Assembly: GCF_004210375.1 (NCBI RefSeq)
Contig: NC_134835.1
Location: 68,726,447-68,790,446 of the forward strand
Reading direction: 5' to 3'
Length of the DNA stretch: 64,000 nt
Origin: Tachypleus tridentatus
Lineage: Eukaryota > Arthropoda > Merostomata > Xiphosura > Limulidae
Shown: piece after piece, positions 25,001-33,191 of the stretch
Position numbering within the stretch: position 1 is the first letter of the stretch
Layout of the letters: the number at the start of each line of letters is the position of its first letter
Program-made: the position numbers and the translations under genes
The notes under the pieces: model-generated
What the model saw: the letters and a program-made list of their open reading frames with translations, nothing else
Told to the model about the DNA's origin: nothing
The model's database searches: none

Positions 25001-28000
25001 TGTTGTTTAATTGCAAAAATTAATATCATTATTTCTTGGTACATTTATATGTGTATCACAAAAATTTCTGAATAAATTATATTTTGAATATTCATTTTAG
25101 AATATACTTGCAAGTTTTAAAAATTATCCTCAACTTCACAAGGTAGTTGAAACCAAAGTTCATACATATTATTTGCATTTCATTTGTACATTATTTAATT
25201 CAGTTTTGTGATTTGAGCCATTATGCTTTTTACCTCAAATGATAACTTCTAGTGCTGCTTTAATAGTGGTTTATGCAATCACTTTATATTGATTGATTTA
25301 TTTATATAAAATACCTTTTAAGATGAATATGGTGTGTTCGTTGCAGTTGCTTAAGTCTCATGCCATCAATGACGGTGTTATGTTATCTTCTAAATATTTC
25401 AGTTAGGCTGTGTATCATGAATTCACAAACAATGTATCTGTACACCCAATGCCCACTATTTATCTTAAAAGTTGTGTATACAACATAATTGTTTTTATAT
25501 GTATATGTGTGTGTGTGTGTGTGCACAACCTACAGACAATTCTCAATTGTTAAAGTGAATTTAGTTATAATACAGTATTATAATTTTATTATGTTGGCAA
25601 GAAACATTTGAATGCTAAAATTGTTAGATGGAACCAAGCAACACTTTTTATTGTGTTTTTTTGTTATTAATGATTTAAAAACAAATGAAGAGGTTGATAA
25701 ATTACATTTTTGTGTCATGAAAAAACATTTTAAGAATTCCAATTTTTCTAGAGTTTAAAAAATTGAATTTGCCTAAAATTATTCACTTGTAACTATGTTT
25801 TAAACTATGCGCTTGTGAAAGTTAGTTGTGCCGAGAGAATTATCAGAATTTTAATTATATTCATCTGTTACCTTAAAAGAGAAACGTAGGTCAGCGTAAC
25901 CTGTTTCTTTATCTGCAACTTTGCCCAGTACATGTTAAAAGTTACGTTTTTTGTATTTTTAAGTAATCAGTACTAGTATTTTAAGATTTTTTTTCAATTT
26001 CAGAGTTCCATATTAAAACTGAATAAAATTACACAAAAGTAAAGTTGCAGTTGTGTACTTAGTAGCTAAAATTAATTATATGAAAAGTCAGGGAAGAAGT
26101 AAAAAAATAAATATAAAATTTAGATTATTCTCTCTTTGAAAAACACAGAATTGTTTGATATTTTATAATTTTATAACCATCAAAATATAACTAACTAGCA
26201 TAATATCCTGTAACTCTTTTGACACACTGAAAGAAGTATATTAATAAAAATTTATAAATCTGTTAGATTTATAAATGTATAAAATTCAATAGCAACAGAA
26301 ATAATGAAAAAGGGTGTTAGTGTGTTTCAGCAATGTCAGAAAAGATATTTTCTATGTATAAAAAAACATTCTGAAGAAATGTATAGATCTTATTATCTAA
26401 TTTTATTTTGAAATTTAAGTTCAGTGTTATAAGTGAATTATAAAGAAACTAGGAGGCAACATGTATAAAGTTAGTAATGTTAGCTTTTCATTGTAATAGT
26501 TTGTAATTGTCTTGGTTTAATTTTATTTTTGTAAAAACAATGATTAAAACAAACTGATGTATTTTATCACAATTTACACTGTGGGATATTTTTATGAAAT
26601 AGTACAGAAGTGTATTCTACCCAGTAAAGATGACTGTGTTTACTTTTAAAAAATGTGTTTTGGAACTTATTATACTGAAACTTATCACATAAATTATTTT
26701 TGATTTTATTTAAAACTCTACTTGCAATTTGTTTTTAGTTTCAAATTTGTTTTGTTTCCCACTTTTTTCTTAACCAGTAAAAATTCTAAGTTGTGGTTTA
26801 CAACAAACATTTAAACATTATAGTCCCAAAGTGAAACCATTAACTGTTATTGTCATAACTAGTAGTTACAGATTATAATTACTCAAGGTAAATTATATAA
26901 AATTTATTGAGAAGTTGAATATGTAGATACTGTTTCCTGGTAACATTTTCTAGTAAAATATAGGTTAGAAATGTGTTTTTAAAAAGCAAAATATTGATGC
27001 AATTAGTTGATAACTCACTATATAGTATCTCATATTTGACTACTAGTTTTTCATACAAAAGTATTTCATAAATTTTGCTTTTCCGGAAATGTACGAAAGC
27101 TATGATTATTGTTGGTGTTAGTAAAGAAAGTGGTGTTCGTATTTTATGAATATTCTGTAAAATTCCGTGCTTCAGTCGAACTTGTCATCAATAATAAAGC
27201 TGTTATTCAAAGTGACGTCATTCTGTGCATTCGTGTCTTTCTAACAAAACTTTAGGTTTTTGTACCGAAAATAGGGAAGAAAAGCAAATACGGGGAGCTG
27301 CATATAGGGAGAATACTAAAATATATGAATACATAATTATGTATGCACAATATTTGTGTGTGTAACTTGTCATATATATATATATATATAATATTAAGAA
27401 TCTTCTTCCCAAGAATCATATGATTGCTAGTATAATAGATTTTTACGTTGCTTAAGAAGGCGAATTATGTTTCTTTCTTAACCAAAACAAGACTTCTCTC
27501 CCTAAATACATGATTTGTTTGAAATGATACAAGTAACATAAACGTATTCAAAACAATATATGAATTCTGATACAGCAAACTTTTCTGTTGGATGTACTAT
27601 AACTATTAATCTATGGAAATTTATTTTCTTCACTTTGCTGAACAACTGAGATTGTTAATAAAACACCTCCGTCAAGAACTATATCCGCCTGGGGATTGTA
27701 GGCTCGTTTAATATTGTTATAATGTTATGTTTTTGTCTCGTCCACTGTTAGTGTAGCACATCCGCGTTAATCAGTTGAGCTCCAGTGATTGGTTATTAAA
27801 TCATTAGGACAGGGAAATTTAAAAAAAAAAAAAAGCTTTAAGCTGTTACACTTTATAGCAGACACTTGTGTCCTATAGAATGTAGTACACATTTAAAGAT
27901 AAACGAAACGGGGTTTCAAAAATGAAGAGTAGGTCAAAATGTACATTAAAACTGCAAGTATAAAAAATATCGCAATTTTGTTAAAAAGAGTTAGTACACA

Positions 28001-30781
28001 GGATCAACATAGGGGGTACAATAAATTTCAAAAAAACGATTTAAAGCCAGAAGAATATTGCAAGGTATTATTTGAAAACTTGTTATAGAACTTACTTTAC
28101 CAGCAATAAAGTCTTATTTTAATAATGACTCGAATACATAATGGGATATCATTACAACTTAATGTCATTAGAAAACGAAATGTGGATCAAGAAGTCATGC
28201 CTCAAATGTGATAGTATGGAGTATTGTAATAAGTGATAATTCGCGAATAAAAAGGTCAATGTCAAAAGCCAACCAACTGGGCCGGACAATAGTACCTAGC
28301 GCATCAATGATTTAACATCTAAAAAAGCGACACAAGTTGCTTCTATGATGTATCTATTCCAACCTCTGAATACCTCGGGCAACTGGGAGATGAAATGGGC
28401 ATTTGTACCATTTTGTACAAAAGCTTACTTGTCAAATAGCTGACTGCAATGCCTATGGATTTCTATGCAATTGAGCTGTTGAAACATGTTTTATGAATCA
28501 TAAAAGAAACAACAGGGAAAGGTGGTGTGCTTTGAGCATGTACAGCTTTTTAAAACTGAGACTTTTGCAATCGGAAATATGCTGTAATTCTGTTGTTAAA
28601 GTGCATAGATTTCATATACACGTGGCGATATAGACTTGTAACAAAATCGTGTAACACACTCTCTGTACTAAAGTATTTTATAATTTAGTATACTAAAAAG
28701 TAGTACAGGTCTGGTTCTGTCAATGCCGGCCCTGTAAGAAAGCAATAACATCTTTAGTACTATAATAATCTGCAGCATCTTTTCAAAAACATTGGTATTA
28801 TCGTACTCCCAGTACAGTGTTTTATTTTTGTTTTGTTTCTTTCGTTTTCTGTATATTTTATTTCCCAGGATTTTTTATGTTAATTTCGTATGGAAAAGAG
28901 AGAAAAAAACATACATTCGATTTCAAAATGAATTTTCAATACGAAAACTCAAAATGGACTATCTATATTCTCTTAACAGTGTAGCTTAAAAAGTACCCTA
29001 GAGAGATTTTTTAACATTCGGCATTGATTTAACAAATTGCTTGCTCCTTCTAGATGGACGTGCGCACAGAAACATATACGTATTACACATATGACTTTAA
29101 ATGCCTTTAACTTTTCATATTATTAACTGTAGCAACATATAGTAAAAAATCCACAAAAATTTAATAGCTCTAAGTTCAAATATTATGCTTACTTACAGGT
29201 AATCACAATGGGCTATCTATGCTCTGCCTAACCCGGGTATTGAAACACTGATTCTAGCATTGTAAGTCTGCAGACACAACGCTGTGCTCCTGGGAAACTT
29301 AGTGAAGGATATCCAGAATGTTTGTTTTGTTTTTTGAATTTCGCGCAAAACTACTCGAGGGCTATCTGCGCTAGCCGTCCCTAATTTAACAATTTGTTTG
29401 TTTTTGAATTTCGCACAAAACTACTCGAGGGCTATCTGTGCTAGCCTTTCCTAATTTAGCAGTGTAAGATTAGAGGGAAGGCAGCTAGTCATCACCACCC
29501 ACTGCCAACTCTTGGGCTACTCTTTTTACCAACGAATAGTGGGATTGACCGTCACATTATAACGCCCCCACGGCTGAAAGGGCGAACATGTTTGGTGCGA
29601 CGGGGATTCGAACCAGCGACTCTCAGATTACGAGTCGCACACCTTAACACGCTTGGCCATGCCGGTTCTCCAGAATGTTAGTGTACTGCCAGTTATTTCA
29701 CAAAACAGCGAGCTGAATGAGTTCCTAACTCACCAAAATCTAAGACAATCATCTGTTGTTACCTTGATAACTCTTACATTATCATTATGAAGATTTAAAA
29801 CAAGTTAATAGGCTTTGGTATTAAACAATTTCACCAATTATTTAAGATCTTGCCTTGTTTCACTACCTAGTTACATTTACATTTCGAATCGACATATTTG
29901 TTGTGCTTCAAGTGTTAATTTCACTCTGTTGAAATGGCAGATTCAACATTTTCCAAATTTCAAAAAATAATAAGTCTATTTACTTATCTCTACGCCCCCT
30001 AGTGGTTCAGCAGTATGTCTGTAAGTCTGCGGACTTACAACGCTAAAATTGAGATTTCGATACCCGTCGTGGGCAGAGCACAGGTAGCCCATTGTGTAGC
30101 TTTGTGCTTAATTCAAAACAAGAACAACTTACCTCTACGGTAGTTACATGCATGGAAATCTGTCTTTTGTACAACAAACCAAATAATACGTTTCAACAAC
30201 AACGTTTTAAATTTATATCTTTATACTTTCACGATTTTATTCCCTTAAATATTTATCCCTTGATGGTCAGAAAATCGTGTTTGAGTCCTGTCTGAGAACA
30301 AACTATAACAATACTGGATTGCACGACAACAACATCCTCATAACTAAGCCTAAAACAGAAACTATTCTCTTAAAAGGCAATCAAAAACAAGAATATAAAC
30401 AGTTTTTACAAAAATTACATATTTGATCCTACAGCGAGTCTTCTAACCAATTTTAATAAACGTTCTTAATTAATTATTTGTTTTACGCTAACACAATAAA
30501 CATAAGTTTGTTACAGTTAAATCCTTTTGTCTACACATATTATTTAATATTTACAACAGTAACATCATGAACATAATTTATCTAATTTACATGTATTTCA
30601 AAACCCCGCATTGAACTTCCTAGAAAGATGTTTTTTATCTTTTCCTCCCTCAGCTACCAGTGACAAACTGCTTTTCCGTGTTCCAAACACTCGCACAATC
30701 TACATCAAAACTGATACAGCTCCAATTTTACAGGAGTTTTTACATGAACTTAATACAGACTTCGCTTGTCGTGATAACTAG
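4418..30781 (+). CDS. SCHIP1: SCHIP1 homologue, 3' part (five exons in window)
   Basis: Schwannomin-interacting protein 1 homologue. In vertebrates SCHIP1 binds the tumour suppressor merlin (NF2) and ankyrin-G and works at the submembrane cytoskeleton, notably in neurons. Here exons at about 4418-4686, 7837-7948, 12263-12362, 22865-22932 and 30654-30781 join with matching phases (0, 1, 2, 1) and GT/AG borders. The first exon carries the basic FFSRPKSWN segment and the helical [20 protein letters not shown] stretch. The next two give the conserved leucine-rich coiled coil, with [33 protein letters not shown] and [12 protein letters not shown], which identifies the family. The fourth adds about 23 residues. 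The fifth is a predicted terminal exon not known to me from vertebrate SCHIP1. The N-terminal exons are outside the window to the left. Large introns (3.1, 4.3, 10.5 and 7.7 kb) are filled with transposon remnants. Family identity is firm; the last exon is an inference from phase, splice sites and open frame. Confidence 0.85.
4687..7836 (+). other. SCHIP1 intron A-B
   Basis: A 3.15 kb intron with GT/AG borders. It contains a (CA)n tract at 7002-7034 and otherwise AT-rich sequence. A short block at 7108-7148 recurs near 51317-51342 in reverse complement (TTTGACTGACTTCATAACCA), which suggests an old dispersed repeat. Confidence 0.7.
7002..7034. repeat. (CA)n microsatellite
   Basis: About 16 uninterrupted CA units in SCHIP1 intron A-B. 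Confidence 0.95.
7837..7948 (+). CDS. SCHIP1: SCHIP1 exon B
   Basis: Starts after the acceptor GAATAG at 7836 in phase 0 and ends at 7948 before GTATGT, phase 1. It encodes 37 residues, including [20 protein letters not shown] and the start of the coiled coil, [12 protein letters not shown]. The sequence is very close to that of SCHIP1 across animals. Confidence 0.93.
8610..10990 (-). mobile_element. Penelope-like retroelement fragment with inverted arms
   Basis: The centre (about 9440-10085, minus strand) keeps decayed Penelope-type reverse transcriptase pieces: [31 protein letters not shown], a DGMAMKS box (family MGSP), [11 protein letters not shown] and RHDDDTFLI (catalytic DD). Downstream comes a [21 protein letters not shown] segment. 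The 3' continuation on the minus strand (about 9430 down to 8610) is repeated in reverse complement at about 10170-10990, so two arms of roughly 800 bp flank the RT core. Matching landmarks in the arms include GAATATTCTAATAAACA, CTATCCCTTGCATTTTATTC, AAATCCACCAGACTCCA and TTTGTAC. Penelope-like elements are known for inverted or tandem terminal repeats. Frameshifts and stops show it is dead. It lies in the SCHIP1 intron between exons B and C. Confidence 0.7.
10991..12262 (+). other. Remainder of SCHIP1 intron B-C
   Basis: AT-rich, no coding or repeat structure that I can recognise. The stretch 7949-8609 on the other side of the Penelope fragment is equally featureless. Confidence 0.5.
12263..12362 (+). 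CDS. SCHIP1: SCHIP1 exon C (coiled-coil core)
   Basis: Acceptor TTCTGTAG ends at 12262; donor TT|GTAAGT follows 12362, phase 2. It encodes [20 protein letters not shown], then [14 protein letters not shown], the most conserved part of SCHIP1. In vertebrates this leucine-rich coiled coil mediates self-association and merlin binding. Confidence 0.95.
12363..13185 (+). other. First part of SCHIP1 intron C-D
   Basis: AT-rich intron. Near its start (about 12430-12620) a phrase like GTTTAGTATTTCA-CA-AAGCTAT recurs three to four times, a degenerate local tandem repeat with units of roughly 60 bp. Otherwise nothing is recognised. Confidence 0.45.
13190..14034 (-). pseudogene. Truncated copy of a multicopy, uncharacterised arthropod protein family
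   Basis: The minus strand opens with ATG at 14034 and encodes a cysteine-rich start: [20 protein letters not shown], then [15 protein letters not shown]. After a frameshift (about 13865) and an in-frame TGA comes a CKHCKK zinc-binding-like pair. The family then continues at 13604 with [40 protein letters not shown], an acidic-basic linker and, in shifted frames to about 13190, EDPDYNFRG and [14 protein letters not shown]. From memory this order matches a family present in many copies in arthropod genomes, whose long C-terminal part is missing here. An extra segment of about 180 bp (13605-13785) with a good acceptor (TTTTGCAG) splits the two blocks; it may be an intron or an insertion. The function is unknown to me. 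The copy is broken. Confidence 0.6.
14045..14180 (-). promoter_or_regulatory. Heat-shock-element-like array plus TATA box
   Basis: From 14091 to 14180 the sequence runs as nine 10 bp units with TTC at 14096, 14106, 14116, 14126, 14136, 14146, 14156 and 14176, and GAA at 14091, 14101, 14121, 14151 and 14171. That is the alternating GAA-nn-TTC-nn spacing of heat shock factor sites. On the minus strand a TATA-like run (14075-14083) follows, 41 bp before the ATG of the cysteine-rich ORF at 14034. The layout (array, TATA, short leader, ATG) looks like a heat-shock promoter. A chance decamer tandem repeat is the alternative. Confidence 0.55.
14157..14263 (+). repeat. Direct repeat, copy 1
   Basis: About 105 bp, beginning CTTGTAAGTT and including TCAGCTACTCAGCACTGAAT and GGAAAATGGGTAAATTTGAA. 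It recurs at 15190-15291 in the same orientation. It overlaps the distal end of the HSE-like array. A short ORF (14167-14385) starts here, but there is no other support for coding. Confidence 0.8.
15190..15291 (+). repeat. Direct repeat, copy 2
   Basis: Same segment as 14157-14263 with scattered substitutions and a 5 bp difference near its start. It may mark the two ends of an old element of about 1.1 kb, or a duplicated promoter fragment. Confidence 0.8.
15410..16400 (-). mobile_element. Penelope-like RT remnant, second family
   Basis: On the minus strand, pieces in shifting frames give a VNKP block near 15952 (family VHKP), [20 protein letters not shown] (near 15890), [19 protein letters not shown], a [20 protein letters not shown] box (family GSPLS), [14 protein letters not shown] (catalytic motif, family YVDD) and a [20 protein letters not shown] stretch. 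This order (fingers, palm, YVDD) is that of Penelope-type reverse transcriptases. It is distinct from the copy near 9.4-10.1 kb. Many stops and frameshifts make it inactive. Overlapping plus-strand ORFs (15647-16402) are its antisense. Confidence 0.65.
16870..17620 (+). mobile_element. Penelope-like 3' fragment with GIY-YIG endonuclease remnant
   Basis: On the plus strand, around 17310-17580, frames read [29 protein letters not shown], then [20 protein letters not shown] and AGDYK. This is the pattern of the GIY-YIG nuclease domain that follows the RT in Penelope-like elements (zinc-like CxxC, YIG-TGR, EH, H-E-GH). It lies on the opposite strand to the RT remnant at 15410-16400, so the pair is either two insertions or one rearranged element. 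Confidence 0.55.
18100..18150 (+). ncRNA. Hammerhead-ribozyme-like motif, copy 1 (degenerate)
   Basis: CTGAAGA (18114-18120), then AACC / GGTT able to pair across TAGGAA, then GAAAC (18136-18140) and ATT. The CTGANGA-stem-GAAAC order is the hammerhead core. It lies about 500 bp downstream of the GIY-YIG remnant on the same strand; Penelope-like elements are known to carry hammerheads in their terminal repeats. One extra T between core and stem II, and A in place of G in the GTH site, suggest it is inactive. Confidence 0.35.
18373..19060 (-). mobile_element. LINE 3' fragment (CR1/jockey-like RT C-terminus)
   Basis: Minus-strand frames read [78 protein letters not shown], then [20 protein letters not shown] and [11 protein letters not shown]. 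This is the region after the RT palm and the terminal segment of CR1/jockey-type non-LTR retrotransposons. Only the 3' end is present, as expected of 5'-truncated insertion. It has stops and frameshifts. Confidence 0.75.
19061..22090 (+). other. Middle of SCHIP1 intron C-D
   Basis: T-rich DNA with short non-conserved ORFs (for example 19327-19581, unlikely to be real). Nothing is recognised apart from homopolymer runs. Confidence 0.4.
22091..22335 (+). mobile_element. Small piggyBac-like non-autonomous element
   Basis: The ends read TAACCTGTTCAGTGCCA and, as reverse complement of the right end, TTAACTTGTTGACTGCCA, so 13 of 16 bases match in inverted orientation. TTAA stands at the right edge (22332-22335) and TTAA occurs at 22084-22087 near the left. 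Inside, ATGGCGTCACGAAAAACG (from 22254) followed by a short open frame looks like the leader and start of a transposase. About 245 bp long, so an internally deleted derivative. Confidence 0.45.
22336..22864 (+). other. End of SCHIP1 intron C-D
   Basis: AT-rich intron ending in the TTCACAG acceptor of exon D. No other feature seen. Confidence 0.5.
22865..22932 (+). CDS. SCHIP1: SCHIP1 exon D (penultimate, or alternative last exon)
   Basis: Acceptor TTCACAG ends at 22864. The exon reads [20 protein letters not shown], then SA, and the donor A|GTAAGT follows 22932 (phase 1). If the donor is not used, the frame ends three codons later at TGA 22938-22940, so the same exon can serve as a terminal exon. 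A possible AATAAA lies near 23577. The exon sits 10.5 kb from exon C. Confidence 0.82.
23824..24640. repeat. Possible decayed DNA element with GTTGACA-type repeats
   Basis: Both ends are locally rich in short variants of TTGTCGACA, GTTGACAGACAACTC and CAACAACTTGTC: about 23855-23960 on the left, 24490-24590 on the right. The right half resembles a weak inverted copy of the left. The middle (24138-24330) has higher G+C. I could not define exact termini or a target duplication. Confidence 0.3.
25505..25523. repeat. (TG)n microsatellite
   Basis: About nine TG units. Confidence 0.85.
27373..27391. repeat. (TA)n microsatellite
   Basis: About nine TA units. Confidence 0.85.
29203..29305 (-). repeat. 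tRNA-derived SINE, family B (partial)
   Basis: On the minus strand it reads from a tRNA-like head (GTCTGCAGACTTACAATGC-like, then ACCCGGG in the B-box area) to GAGCATAGATAGCCCATTGT. It matches the better copy at 29994-30118 in the opposite orientation. A family A SINE is inserted just to its right. Confidence 0.6.
29323..29668 (-). repeat. tRNA-derived SINE, family A, with duplicated tail and 11 bp TSD
   Basis: The minus strand starts with a tRNA-like head: GCATGGCCAAGCGTGTTAAG (A box region), then GGTTCGAATCC (B box). A body of about 170 bp and a tail ending GAAATTCAAAAAC follow. The last 65 bp of the tail is present twice in tandem (29325-29395 and 29399-29462). TCCAGAATGTT flanks the whole unit at 29312-29322 and 29669-29679, so the doubled tail arrived as one insertion. 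This is the commonest SINE I associate with horseshoe crab DNA. Confidence 0.9.
29994..30118 (+). repeat. tRNA-derived SINE, family B
   Basis: CCCCCTAGTGGTTCAGCAGT (A box), a GGACTTACAACGC anticodon-arm-like hairpin, GATTTCGATACCC (B box), then GGGCAGAGCACAGGTAGCCC and a tail TTTGTGCTTAATTCAAAACA. About 125 bp. The loop would carry a TAC (valine-type) anticodon. Confidence 0.8.
30654..30781 (+). CDS. SCHIP1: Predicted terminal exon of SCHIP1 homologue
   Basis: A long pyrimidine tract (TTTTTTATCTTTTCCTCCCT) precedes AG at 30652-30653. Phase-1 joining to exon D gives about 42 further residues, starting [20 protein letters not shown] and ending FACRDN, then TAG at 30779-30781. The composition is soluble and protein-like. 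I do not recognise this tail from vertebrate SCHIP1, so it may be an arthropod-type C-terminus or an alternative exon. A +1 frame from the next AG (30660) is also open, which weakens the open-frame argument. A Tc1 element starts only 176 bp downstream. Confidence 0.6.
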
Positions 30782-30954
30782 TCTTGCATAAAAATAATTA
30801 AGAGTAAAATATCATAACCCCTCTTTCAAAACTAAGAAGATAATTTGCTACATTTCAAAAAGCGGATGGAATATGCGTTCCTCGTAAATTGCGTTTGTGA
30901 TTCTAGTAGCATATCATCAAAATAAACTTTTGTCACTCTGTTGTGATCTTTATA

Positions 30955-32542
30955 TACAATGCTGGCCAAAATCTTAAGGCCAATGAACATAAAGAAAAAA
31001 TATGCATTTTGCGTTGTTAGACTCAACCACTTATTTGAGTGGAACTTTGAAAGATGAAAATAAGAAAAGGGAAAATAAAAATAAAAAACTTTTTTAGCAT
31101 TTAATAGGGAAAATGTGAACACTATGAAATTAGTCTAAGTACTAGCTGGTCAAAAGTTTAAGACTATACCAAAAAGAAGTCCTAAACAGGGTAGGAAATG
31201 CCCAACAAGAGGTTTCAGTAGTGAGTTGCACGGCCGTCGTTGCAAATAACTTCAAACATTCGCTTTGGCATGGTCGATATAAGTGTTTGCAGAAGGCTGG
31301 CTGGAATGTTATTCCAAGTGGTGAAGATGGCTTTACGAAGATCATGCACTGTTTGGAATTGACGTCAATTTCTATAGACTTCCCTTGCCATCCACCCCCA
31401 AACTTTTTCAATGGGGTTCAGTTCGGGCGAACACGCTGGATGGTCCAAAAGAATCACGTTATTCGCCATGAAAAACTCCTTTGTCCTGTGGGCATTATGG
31501 ATTGCAACGTTGTCTTGCTGAAAGATCCAGTCGTTTCCACACAAGTGAGGGCCTTCAGTCAATAAGAATGCTCTCTCCAACATGCCAATGTAACCAGCTG
31601 CTGTTTGACGCCCCTGTATAAACTGAAGCTCCACTGTTCCACGAAAGGAGAAAGCACCCCAGATCATGATGGAACCTCCTCCACTGTCTTGTGTAGAAAA
31701 TGTCTCTGGTGGGATATCTTTATCGTGCCAGTAACGTTGGAATCCATCTGGACCATCCAGGTTAAATTTTTTCTCATCAGAAAATAAAACCTACGTCCAC
31801 TTTTCTACGTCCCATGTTTGATGCTTCTCAGCAAAGTTTAACCGAGCTGTTTCGTGATGTGGAAGGAGGCGTGGCCTTTTAAGACGTTTACGGTTTTTAA
31901 GGCCTTTCTCTCGAAGATGCCGTTTTATTGTTCTTGAGTTGCATTCTGCGTCCGTAAGGGCCTTAATCTGGTTCGACGATCGGCTGATGTCTTGTCGGAC
32001 AACCCGTTGAATCCTCCTGCTCGACGCCGGCGAAATTTTTTGGGGCCGACCACTTGCAATTCTCGTTCCGTATCCCTCAGAGTATTTTAAGAAATTTTCA
32101 ACAGCAATTTTACTACGCCCAATCTCACCAGCGATGGCACGTTGAGAGAAACCTTGCTTTTGCAGCTCAACAATTCTGCCACGTTCAAACTCTGTCAACT
32201 TTTTAGCCTTTGCCATGTTTTTACCCAATGTAAAACAGGAGATGTCAGTGAGAGATGTTGACAACGCTAATGCTTGAACACAAATGACTAAATTTCGTTT
32301 CGGGTTTAACGATTAACGCTTTGTTTCAGTATGATCTTAAACCTATGACCTAAATACTAGTATTTAGGCTAATTTCACAGTGTTCACATTTTCCCTATTA
32401 AATGCTAAAAAAGTTGTTTTTTATTTTCCTTTTTCTTGTTCTCATCTTTCGAAGTTCTACTCAAATAAGTGGTCGAGTCTAACAACACAAAATGCATTTT
32501 TTCTTTATGTTCATTGGCCTTAAAATTTTGACCAGCAGTGTA
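30955..32542 (-). mobile_element. Tc1/mariner DNA transposon, nearly complete
   Basis: About 1.58 kb, bounded by TA target duplications (30955-30956 and 32541-32542). Inverted terminal repeats of about 180 bp each (30957-31137; 32357-32540) begin CAATGCTGGCCAAAAT / CACTGCTGGTCAAAAT and stay about 90% alike by eye. One transposase gene fills the interior on the minus strand. The element sits 174 bp beyond the predicted last SCHIP1 exon. Confidence 0.93.
31215..32216 (-). pseudogene. Tc1 transposase with two in-frame stops
   Basis: A cut-and-paste DDE transposase. The start MAKAKKLTEFERGRIVELQK (ATG at 32214-32216) opens a helix-turn-helix: QGFSQRAIAGEIGRSK, then GRPQK and a second HTH. The DDE domain shows [14 protein letters not shown] (first Asp), [14 protein letters not shown] (second Asp) and [14 protein letters not shown] (Glu; D34E type). 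It ends CNDGRATHY and TGA at 31215-31217, 333 codons, as usual for Tc1 transposases. The only visible breaks are TAG at 31789-31791 (after EKWT) and TGA at about 31364-31366 (after EVYRN, where Trp is expected). There is no frameshift, so the insertion is rather young. The plus-strand ORF 31221-31565 is antisense shadow. Confidence 0.92.
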
Positions 32543-32977
32543 AGTCTTTTCTGAGCTGGAAGCTGTATTGGTTTGTACAGTAAAAAAATAACAGAAAAAA
32601 ATGTTTTCGTTTATGTTTAAATCACTGTGTCGCAGGCTTGTTTTGAATATCTTAATTTAAGCGTTCTGTGTCGTTTGCAACAGAATATTTTGACATAAAC
32701 TGTGTTACTTATAAATTTTCCAATTGCTGAAATCTTTCGTTTTTGTGATATTTACGAGAAAATGTGCAAAAACATCAAAGTGAAAGAGTTAGTTAGAAAA
32801 TCAGCAAGTTAGCTGTAAGTCAATTCAGTGCTTGAATTCTCCAATTTGTATTTCAACAAATTAAAGAGTTTGTAAATAAATGAATGTTCATTTTAGGCCA
32901 TAGTTTGTGAAACTTTTATGTTATAGTCAAATAAATAAATTATTTTAATTATCATTCAGTAGACTTTACTTTTCTTT

Positions 32978-33180
32978 CTCGCACCAAACATGCCCGCCCT
33001 TTCAGCCGTGGGGGCATTATAATGTGACGGTCAATCCCACTATTTGTTGGTAAAAGAGTAGCCCAAGAGTTGGTTGTGGGTGGTGATGACTAGCTGCCTT
33101 ACCTCTAGTTTTACACTGCTAAATTAGAGACGGCTAGCGTAGACAGCACTCGAGTAGCTTTGCGCGAAATTCAAAACGAA
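32978..33180 (+). repeat. SINE family A, 5'-truncated, with 11 bp TSD
   Basis: Starts at CTCGCACCAAACATGCCCGC, so the tRNA head is missing; ends in CGCGAAATTCAAAACGAA. TACTTTTCTTT flanks it at 32967-32977 and 33181-33191. Confidence 0.88.
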
Positions 33181-33191
33181 TACTTTTCTTT

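Larger units (their letters stand above)
24641..29200 (+). other. SCHIP1 intron D-E, unannotated part
   Basis: Strongly AT-rich. It contains a (TG)n tract at 25505-25523 and a (TA)n tract at 27373-27391. The part after about 27,050 is a little richer in G+C but shows no coding pattern that I recognise; ORFs at 27218-27412 and 28792-28989 look spurious. Confidence 0.45.

Noticed and set aside
29585..29668. A tRNA gene on the minus strand
   Set aside because: A and B boxes are present, but the acceptor and anticodon stems do not close properly and the sequence continues into a SINE body flanked by target duplications. It is a SINE head.
29994..30066. A valine-type tRNA gene
   Set aside because: There is a TAC in the anticodon position, but the cloverleaf is imperfect and it is followed by the SINE B body and tail.
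31221..31565. 114-codon plus-strand ORF
   Set aside because: It is the antisense of the Tc1 transposase gene, which has the recognisable DDE motifs on the minus strand.
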